Of a DNA stretch of 64,000 nucleotides, positions 34,176 through 44,900 are shown piece by piece. Within the stretch, counting starts at the first letter, position 1; every line of letters starts with the position of its first letter. Under the pieces are notes generated by a model, which was not told the DNA's origin, made no database searches, and saw only the letters and a list, made by a program, of their open reading frames with translations. Origin of the DNA: Liolophura sinensis. Lineage: Eukaryota; Mollusca; Polyplacophora; Chitonida; Chitonidae. The position numbers and the translations under genes were made by a program. The stretch is taken from assembly GCF_032854445.1 (NCBI RefSeq), contig NC_088296.1:18093485-18157484 (forward strand). Reading direction: 5' to 3'.

Positions 34176-35129
34176 AGAATCTGAACAACGATCATATCTG
34201 ATGCCTTGAGAAAATCGACATGATTGATACACATCGAAACAAGTAATTATAAATATTATAACTAACATCCAAATTTAACAGAATATTACACCAGATTTTT
34301 TTGTACTCTGATAGATCTTGAGAAAAAAAAAGACAAAATATACATGCTGTTTTCAGTGAGTATCGAAATAAACGAAGCCTAAAGTTACCAGAAATAGCAT
34401 TAATTTCACAACAAATAAACCTTACTTTACTTGTAGATAAAACATGTCAGGCAAATTTACTAAATAAAGAGAGACCATCTATTTTCTTGCTCTCCTAAAA
34501 ATTCAGACAGATACTTTAGATTAAAAGTTTAAGATAAAGAAATGCTCTCTTCAAAAAGAAGACATACTGTAATTCATGTGACAACAGATTTCCAAATTCT
34601 CTTTTTTCCTTTCTTTTCGAATACGACACCCAGATTAACAAAAAGTAAGGAAATATTAAATAATGGAGGTGAGGCAATGTTGTGACTAGAATTCAGATGG
34701 AGTAAACATTCTGTATTGTAATTGTAATTGTAAAAAATACTCAACATACTAAACAAAAATTGAAATTTCCTGTGACAAGTATTTCATTTTGTATTTTGAT
34801 TACCTTATCTGAGGGTAATATATTTCTTATTATTGTTTTAAGAGGTTAAGAAATATTCAATTAGCTATTCACCACAATCATTGGTGGGAGGAGTGTGACT
34901 AGACAATTGTTTGTAATCTAGTTTTCAGAAATGAATAAATGTAAACTTTCTGGGAAGATCAGTTTTCTTTTTTTTTTTTTAGAATTCTCTTCGATTTTCT
35001 TTTTAAATTTTGGGTCCTATTTACACATATGAATCCCAAACCATTAAATTTACTTTTGTGCTTACGGGAATCTCAGAACACTAGAGTTAGGCTTTTATTA
35101 TGCCTTCAAGTCTGGAGCTAGTTTTGAGT

Positions 35130-35600
35130 TTCAGGGATTCCCTGTGCTAAGTCAGATTTGGACTTTCGGAATGCGGCCCTGTACTAAGTCAGATTTGGGC
35201 TTCAGGAATCCTGCTCTGCACTAAGTCAGATTTGGGGTTTAGGAATCCGCCCCTGTACTAAGTCAGATTTAGGCTTTAGGAATCTGCCCCTGCACTAAGT
35301 CAGATTTGGGCTTTAGGAATCTGGCCCTGTACTAAGTCAGATTAGGGCTTTAGGAATCCTGCTCTGCACTAAGTCAGATTTGGGCTTTAGGAATCCGGCC
35401 CTGTACAAAGCTAAATTTGGGCTTAAGGGAGCCCCCGAACAAAGTCAGCCTTGGGTTTTGGGGAATCCATGAACAAAATTAGATTCAGGCTGTAGAGAAT
35501 CCCTGTACAGAATTAGATCTGGGCTTTAGGGAATCCCTGAAAACAAGAGTTACCTTCAGGATTTAGTGAAGCTTGGAATATTAGAATTACCTTTGGGGTT
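35130..35600. repeat. Degenerate 37-bp tandem repeat
   Basis: Core units carry actaagtcagatttgggctt and aggaatccggccctgt. Units are most alike at 35200-35400 and decay toward both ends. Located just downstream of the ACP6 stop. Confidence 0.85.
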
Positions 35601-35979
35601 GTTTTTTGTTTTTTAGTGAATTCTAGTACATAAGAATTAGTATACACTTTATGGTAATTCCAGAACATTAGACTTCATACAAAATTTGGTTTTCTGTAAA
35701 TGTGAGAATTGAAATTATAAAATTTAGATTTGGGCACTATAGTGAACAGCACTATGTATTTTTGTGAAACAATTACCCAGCATTCAGTTATGGGTCATCA
35801 CAGTGCAAGTTAAATGTCTTGGATAGGCCACAGGTCATTTCTTTCTATTCAAATATGTGATGAATGTCGTTCGCCAACAACAAAATTACTATGCTGCCCA
35901 TTTCTGTACGTGATCCAAAATGTGACCTTGAACCTTGGCTTAACCCCAGGGGTTTGTTTTTAGTTTCTGTGGGGTGTTT

Positions 35980-38900
35980 TTACATTCCTGCGGGTCGCTC
36001 AGCTTTTTCATCTGCTTCAGCAGACTCCTCTTTTGTTTCTTGGTGGTCGGGTAAGAGAGATCCTTCTGGTAAGTTCAGGTCACTGGGGGCTGAAAAAGCA
36101 AACAAACAACACAGAAGGTTTTAGTAAGCCAAGCTTAATACAAATTTATGCCCCCAAGCCAAACAACTTGCGTATGAATAAAACTGCTTTTCAAACTTGA
36201 TCTGACTTGCCACAAAATGAAGTCGCGACACTCATACCACTGTGGCTATCATTATGGTGGGAAAAATCACAGCCAGAGTCATTTTAAATCCCAGGACCAT
36301 CCGTAGGTTGCTGACAGACCTTACCACGTATGCCCTTCTATGAGAGTACAGGTAATCGTTATTTAAGGCCAAATTTAAGCATAAATTTGAATATTTAATT
36401 GGATCTATTTTAAATCTCGTTTTAATTTCTGACTGAAGTCAAATTTATCTTGTGTAAACAGTCCTGAAACTTTTTTTCATTTTTTTTTTTCAAACTTTTT
36501 TGAAACTGTTTTTTTTTTTTTCAGTTAATTCTTGGACTGAATTTCCGACACTGAATTTTAGCCCAGTCAGGCTTTCGAAAGCAACCACTAATACCATCAG
36601 AGAATTTCACACGTCACATAGGCATGCAAAACCATCAATACGCATAGGTATATTGAATTTCTGACACCCTAATAACAAGAGCAGTGAAAATACAAGCCCC
36701 ACTGAGACTGGAACTCACGACTTATCGGTACCAGGATTGATTGGTTCAAGCATTTCTGTAAATAAGCTTAATTCAATGTAATCTTACCTTGGAGTTGTGC
36801 AGGAAAAGTCGCTCCACACAGTTCTTTATGCCTTTTGTTGTCTACCATGTACTTTGATAATGCACTTTTCATCTGACTGACGCTAACAACTGGAGAACCA
36901 AAACCTCGCTCTGTCATGTCCTGTTAGAACATTGATCAAGTTTTGGCATCTGGTTTTGAAATGTAGTAAACTGTTAGATATTTCAATATAATTTAATCTG
37001 GAAGAAATGTTATTGAAAAAAATCCAGCGATCTCATTTCGAGGTTGTGAGCATTTTACTAACTACATGCACCTTCACACCTTCACAGGTTAGTGGCATCT
37101 GTTACCTGCTTGTCTCGGAAACTCTGTGCGTTCACAGTGTATCAGCAATGGGCTACACACAAGACAAAGCAAAATTTAAAATTTCTGTATTGACGACCTA
37201 CAGGGTGCACTCCAATAATTAAGGCAAATTTCGGTCTCGATTCAAAACTCGGTACAAGGGTCAATTTCTCTTGTTAGATGCTTATATATGCAGTAGGCAT
37301 GCACACTCCAAACGCACTTACCTCCCCTAGATACTGGACTTTAACCCAGTGTTCACCCTTTTTGTCCTCGTATAACTCTATTGCTATATCTGCTGCAAAT
37401 GGCGGCCATTTTCCATCATATATCCCCATAGCAACCAGAAGTGGAATGAGGCTGGTGTCATGGCAACTGTACAACATCATCTTAGGGCCCCTGAGCAGAG
37501 AAAAAAAATACTATGAATGTAAAATTTATTAAGGAGATTAATGCATCTTTATCTATCTGATTGGTGTTTCTGGAGTGGCCTAGTGGTAAGAGGTGCTTGC
37601 TTTCCAATCATTCCAATCACCAGGATATTCAGGACACATGGGGTGCGGTTCTTATCAAGGGCTTAAACATGCTGGACAGACCATTAATTCAAAGGGCTAA
37701 TCGACAAGTAATGGGTTATATCAGTGAGTTATCTTCCCTTGGACAACATCCAGATGGCGCTATGCCTGTCTTGGTACTGGGCCATCACTGAGTAATCAGT
37801 ACAGTTTCCCACTGCTCACTTACTGTAAATTATCAGTTTTTTAAACAACTAAGCACTTATTTCGGTGCAATTTACGCATACACTTATTGTGAAAATGAAG
37901 CCAAAAATAATTTCTTTTGAGTCACTAAAGATGCAATCTCCATGAAAGACTTCAAATTATTTCTCTACACTCCATGATCCCTAGTTCTTCCAGAATGCTT
38001 CAATATTGATTGCAGAGATAGTTGAAAAGGTTGATTTATTTGGGTTTTTCGCCATACTCAAGACTATTTCACATTATGGTGGGAGGAAACCAGGCTCGGG
38101 GAAAGCTGACGACCAGCCACAGGTTGCTGGCAGACATTCCCACTAGGGCCGGAGAGGAAGCCAGCATGAGCTGGACTTGAACTCACAGCCATCACAATGG
38201 TGGGAGGCTCTTGAGTCATTGTGTGCTAACTCCCTTGTTGGTTAATGAATGAACAATCATGGTTTAACGCTACATCGGCAATATTTCAGCCAAATCATGG
38301 CTAGAACATGTTTAATACAGAAGGCAGAGAAGGGTTTTCGATATGATGATGACAGCATTAAAGAAAAAAGAAACAGAAAGAACTATAATTTATATAAATA
38401 TAAACTCTCTGGCTGTAAGTGGGAAGGTCTGCAAGCAGCCTCCGGATGGTCGTGGGTTTCCCCCGGGCTCTGCCCGGTTTCCTCCCACCACAATGTTGGC
38501 CGCAATCGTGTAAGTGAAATATTCTTGAGTACGGCATAAAACACCAATCAAATAAATAAATAAATACAAATATAAATTAAAATTAAATTAATAAATATAA
38601 ATATCACAGCATCACCAACAATGCTGTCAAATTAGTGGCATATGAAAGCAAAAGTTAAGTGGAAATAAAGTACCGTCTGAGCCCTTTTTGTACTTACACA
38701 TTCACATCAACAGACACTTTGGTTACATACTAATGTGGGTTTGAATACAGTCTTAGTGTTGAGGTTGGAAGGCCTCCACATTTGTACTCACTTTTCACCT
38801 TTGACAGCGCCCTCTATTTTCTGAATCACCATGAAGAGTGATCTCCCCATGGCCAGTTTGACCACCTCCTCCCGTAGTCTGGAACAGCAAAATTAACATA

Positions 38901-41900
38901 TCTTATTAAAAGTGAAAACTGAAAAAAACTAGTAGGTATTTACCATATTTACAGACTTAAAAGCTGAAAGACTACTGTTTTTACTTGGATGGGTTAAAAA
39001 AAATTCGTTTCGGACAGTGCTGTTAGGTAATATTGTTATAAAGCTGAAGTTGTAACTATCGGAAATTTTGGCAGCAAAATTCTTGTGAATGCTATTTTTT
39101 ATCATTTGGACCTTAGTTTGGCAGCCATACTGGATTTCAAGCAAAAACCTTCTTCTTAAGAACCAATGGACAGATCCTTCTAAAATTTTATATGCACGTA
39201 GAACGCTACTAATTACATGAAGTTTGAACAAAAAAAAACTCCATAAAAATTGGTTGAAAACATTAAAAGTTCAGCATTGTTTAGTGACTCCAGGACAGAC
39301 TTTTTCAAATAATCCACTGTATCTCATATATTTACCCCAAATTTCATCAATATCTAATCAAGATTCACCTATCCATTTTGCCCGATTCTGGCTACTCTCT
39401 TGATCAAAGAAAGGTGTTTCAAGGTTTGTTTGGAAGCCAGGATGTTTTCCTTTTTCAGCACTAAAAGAAAGATGTTGTGACCTAAATGGTCCCTGACTTA
39501 CTTTCCGTCTGTCCCAGTGTTAGCATAAACAACCATCCCTACAGCGTAACGCTCCACAATCTCCTCAAACTCTCGCAATTTCTCTGGGACTTGGAATCCA
39601 TGGCTCTACCAAAAGAAATTATTACAAGTATTTTTAAAGCTAATTGGTGTTCAATCCCATATTCTGGAATATTTCATGAATACAATACATGTCAGGTACA
39701 TATATTTCATTCATTTGATTAGCATTTAAGGTCATATTTTTACACAGTAGTAATGTTTCCTTTACAGAGCGCCAGAGTGGATGGAAATAACCAGATGCTG
39801 TATCCCACCCAAGGTTTAGCATCTTTCAAGTGACACCTTTAGCTTGATTCTCATTGCTTTATCCACCTCTTCGGGCCTCCTGAAAGTTTTTTGTTAAGTT
39901 CGATTAATTTCTTATAAGAAAAACTTAATTGCTGGCAATAAAATCATCGTCTTCACACGTTCATGGGCTTCTGAGAGTTGGTTTTAACCTACAAACTTTA
40001 TATGAAATATAGCACCTTTGTTCCATGTGTGACACAAGGATTTTATTGTGATGGCCAAGATCAAAATGAATGTCATAATACTGAAATGCAAGCCCTCTGC
40101 AGCAAGCACTCTCCATCAAGCCCTCTAGAGCAAGCTCTCTCCAGCAAGCTCTCTTCAGCAAGCACTCTACAGCAAGCCCTCTGCAGCAAGCCCTCTCCAT
40201 CAAGCTCTCTCCAGCAAGCACTCTACAGCAAGCCCTCTCCAGCAAGCCCTCTGTAGCAAGCCCTCTCCAGCAAGCCCTCTCCAGCAAGCCCTCCACCAAG
40301 CTCTCTCCAGCAAGCCCTTTCCAGCAAGCCCTCTCCAGTAAGCTCTCTCCAGCAAGCACCCTCCAGCAAGCACTCTCCAGCAAGCTCTCTCCAGCAAGCA
40401 CTCTACATCAAGCTCTCTCCAGCAAGCCCTCTACAGCAAGCTCTCTCCAGCAAGCCATCTACAGCAAGCCCCTTTACAGCAAGCACTCTACAGCAAGCAC
40501 TCTCCAGCAGCCTTCATGTAAGACAACATCAGCTGCCTCCCAAGCACCAATATTTTTGGGGTGCAGAGGAACCAGGGTCCTCACAGAAAATTACTGCCAG
40601 CCCCTCTTCATAGTTTGGATGTGCCTTGTACTTTCAAAAATGGTGTTCCACTCCCCCCTCCCCCTTATTTGCCCTGGAGTATATGGACATACCATCCAAT
40701 TAAAACGTGATATTAGAATCAGCCTGCATTTCTGTGGTTGCATAATCTTACCTTACGGCACACAATATCATCCCGGACATCAACCATACAGACTTGCTCC
40801 TTGGGGTCTAAACTCGAGTCAATCCCTGATGCCAAAAAAAAAAAAAAAGAGGCAAAATGAAACCATTTATTCCGGTTAATTATTCCATTCATTTATTTAT
40901 TTGATTGGTCCTTAGTACCTCAAGTACCTCAGTGGAGGTGTATCCTGTAAATATTAAGTAAAAAAAATGATGCCTGAGGTGTATCTGAGGTATAGCTGAG
41001 GTGCATGCTTATAGGCAAGTTGGATGTACACTATTTTCACTTTTATTTTGATACAAAGCAAGCTCAAAACACTTAAATATTGGCTATGTAAATTATAGAT
41101 AAATTTACAAAGTTTAAAGTTTGAAAATGAATGCTGTTCCTTGTTTGAAGTATCTGTAAAATCTCAGCTGATTTACAACAATAACAGTGATACACATTTA
41201 CATGAGGCTTTCTAGCTGCTTGATCAAAATTTAGTGCTACTCCTTTTCTATGCCTGTTACAACTGTTCGTCTGTCCAAACCTGTTACAAATTCAGTACAT
41301 AATTGGGTTGTTTTCCCAAAGCCTGGAATATATATGCACATTCTTCAGGGCAGCCATCTTGGAATAATCTGGGGCAAATATATCCATGCTCTGTGATTGG
41401 TCAATATTTGCACACTGGATGGCAAGTCAGTGTAGGGTGAGACAAAGGCTTATATTTATTTAGTAAACATTTTTTTCTTTTGCACAAGAACACTTGTAAT
41501 TTTGTACTCACCATTTTGTCTCAACTAAAATGTCTAAATCTGGTCCCTTCATTTAAACCTTGTTTCAACAAAGTAACTGAAGTGTACCTGGGGTACATGA
41601 CCACTAAATTATAATCAAAATCTCTAACGTGTACCTGACGTACCTGTGCGTCATTTACTTTTTTTAACTTTTAAAGTCTTTAAGGTGTACCTGAGCTATA
41701 TCGTCAAAGTGTTGATTTCTTTCAACGTTGCTGAGGTGTATTTGATTTATTTATTTATTTGACTGGTGTTTTACACAATACTCAAGAATATTTCACTTAT
41801 ATGATGGCGGCCCGCATTATGGTGGGTAAAAACCGGGCTAACCCAAGACCATCCGCAGGTTGAGAGGTGTATTTGAGGTACATTATCTCATATTCAAAAC

Positions 41901-44900
41901 TGCTCAAAAAATCTTAAAGTTTTTCCGGTGTACCTGAGATACATCATTTACTTCTTTTAGCTTTCATTAGCTTTCAAGTGTTGATTTTTTTTTCAAAGGA
42001 TGTTCCTGAGGTACATCCGAGTTATAGGCATATGGCTGGGGTGTATCTGAAGTACTACAGTACACCTCAGATAATATAGGTGGGGTGTACACCTGATCTA
42101 TACCTCACACTAAGGTGTACATGAGGCATACACCCCATACACACCTCATCTATACCTCATTTATACCTCACACTGAGGTGGACACCTCGTGTTTGGAAGA
42201 GTAAATTACACTGAAAGTTGCTCTTTTAAATGTGAAAAGGTTGAGGAGTTTGAATGGGTAACCGAGAGAACAGAAGCAGATCAGTATAGAATCTTGAAAA
42301 TTTCTTGCATGAAACAGTCTGCGCCTCTTAAATGACTTTGCCATTGGAATTTCATTTATTTGTTTATTTGATCAGAGTTTTACGCCATACTCAAAAATAT
42401 GTCACTGATACAACAGCGGCCAGAAACCCACATCCATCTGCAGGTTCTTAGCCGCAGAAAGGAAAACAGGAATGACCCACTGACAATTCCGTTTGATGTT
42501 CAGAATCAATAAGATAAAATAATTAGTCTAGACAGATCCCAGATTGTAAATCACATTTGTAAGCCGGAGTACCAGACCTTTTAATTTTCCCCTTGCCCCC
42601 GTGGCAAACCAACCAACACTTAACACCCCGCACTAGTATGGAGCTTTAGGAACAATGAGTTAGGCGTAAATTAAGACATGCAAATCTGATTTCCAAAACT
42701 CAATTTTGTTGTGCATGATTTTTATTATTTTGAACTGTGATATATCTTAGTTATACAACATTTTATCACAAAAGGGAAAAGGTAAAGCTTCTTGAACTTT
42801 GGTTAGAATACTCTTTCAACACATACATATATTTGGTCTAGTGTTGTCTTGTTTTTAAAATGGCAGGGCTTTAATATACATTTATTTGAGCAAGTCCTTA
42901 CCCAGAACTTGCTCAAGTTTAAGCCTCTCCTCCTTCACTCCGGGTATGTTCCCGTAGTTCGTCAGCGTTTTGTGCGTAAGTTTCTTGAGAAAGTCACAGT
43001 GATGTCCATTGGGAAAGAGGTACTCCTTTCCTATATCCTGAGTGTAGAGAACCACATTGCCTGAACAACAGAAAGACAACATTATGAGTGAAGAGAGCCA
43101 CATTGCCTGAACAACATAAAGACAACATTATGAGTGGAGAGAGCCACATTGCCTGAACAACAGAAAAACAACATTCTGAGTGAAGAGAACCACATTGCCT
43201 GAACAACAGAAAAACAACATTATGAGTGAAGAGAACCATATTGCCTGAACAACAGAAAGACAACATTGTGAGTGAAGAGAACCACATTGTCTGAAGAAGA
43301 AAAGACAACATCCTGAGTGAAGAGAGCCACATTGCCTGAAGAACTGAAAGACAACATTATGAGTGAAGAGAGCCACATTGCCTAAACAACAGAAAGACAA
43401 CATCCTGAGTGAAGAGACCCACATTGCCTGAAGAACAGAAAGACAACATTATGAGTGAAGAGAACCACATTGCCTGAAGGACAGAAAGACAACATTCTGA
43501 GTGAAGAGAACCACATTACCCGAGGAACAGAAAGACAACATTCTGAGTGAAGAGAACCACATTGCCTGAACAACAGAAAGACACCATTCTGAGTGAAGAG
43601 AGCCACATTGCCTGAACAACAGAAAGACACCATTCTGAGTGAAGAGACCCACATTGCCTGAACAACAGAAAGACAACATTATGAGTGAAGAGAGCCACAT
43701 TGCCTGAAGAACAGAAAGACAACATTCTGAGTGAAGAGAACCACATTGCCTGAAGAACAGAAAGACAACATTATGAGTGAAGAGAACCACATTGCCTGAA
43801 GAACAGAAAGACAACATTCTGAGTGAAGAGAACCACATTGCCTGAAGAACAGAAAGACAACATTATGAGTGAAGAGAACCACATTGCCTGAAGAACAGAA
43901 AGACAACATTATGAGTGAAGAGAACCACATTGCCTGAACAACACAAGACAATGTCCTAAGAGTAGACAGCCACATTGCCTGAAGAACAGAAAGGCAACAT
44001 CCTGAGTGAAGAGAACCAAACTGTCTGAAGAAGGAGAGAGACGACAGCATCCTGAGTGAACAAAATTTTTAATTTACAAGAAAACTTATGAGAAACTGAT
44101 TTTCTAACTCTTGTGAAAGTGCTTGCTGATGACCACAGGTGAAACAGTGAAAGCTGGATTTGAGTCTGGGACGTCTTTGGTCACAGGCTGCTAACATGAG
44201 GTTAATGGGCCTGTAAGGTTAATGGGCCTGTATGGTTAATGGGCCTGTATGGTTAATGGGCCTGCAAGGACACAATGTACATGTACTATGGGTTATACCA
44301 AAGATTTTAAAACAGTATTTTTTGCTTCCTCAGTTAGCGCTCTGCACCGAGAGGATAGAGCAGGAAAACAGGACTGGTCGGCCCTGTGTCAGAACAATGT
44401 GACTGGATGGAGTGTCATGTCTGGTGTCTCTGCCATGATACTTCAGTGGTGGCAGCACTTTGGCAGCGTGAACACGCCTTGCCACAAGAAGACACAGTAT
44501 ATGTACACACACCTAATGACTCCTTGTCGTTATGTCTGAAAAATTGCGCAGTACGACGTAAAACCCCAGGTATGCACACATTCATATTCAAATCTTATGA
44601 ATGAAGGTCTAAATGCTAAAAAAAAAACATTGGCAATACATAAAATACTAAATTTAGCAACTACGTCAAAAGATGTAGATGAACTAACATAATATACATG
44701 TCTACATGTATCTGAGTTTTCCGGTGATAATTGTTGGAAATTTCGAAGAATTGAACCAAAAAAGTTATTTTCACGTCTTACTTACCTGCTTTCTTTAAAT
44801 GGACAGCTCCGTATATTCCTGCCACTACACACCTTAATGAATCTATTGTCCTCTGTGTGTTTGTCGAATGTGGGCTAGAAAGGTAAAGAATTTTAAGGTA

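Larger units (their letters stand above)
32764..35979. other. Downstream flank of ACP6, no gene recognised
   Basis: Contains a full SINE (33920-34175), poly-A/T runs and the degenerate 37-bp array (35130-35600). The region next to 35980 is presumably ACP6 3' UTR; no convincing poly(A) signal was found close to the stop. Confidence 0.5.

Noticed and set aside
39961-40401. 146-aa minus-strand frame rich in LLERACW
   Set aside because: 14-bp minisatellite artefact.
43128-44050. Several minus-strand open frames of 90-130 aa as separate genes
   Set aside because: They are the 46-bp array. Interesting only as potential extension of ACP6 exon 5, not as independent genes.
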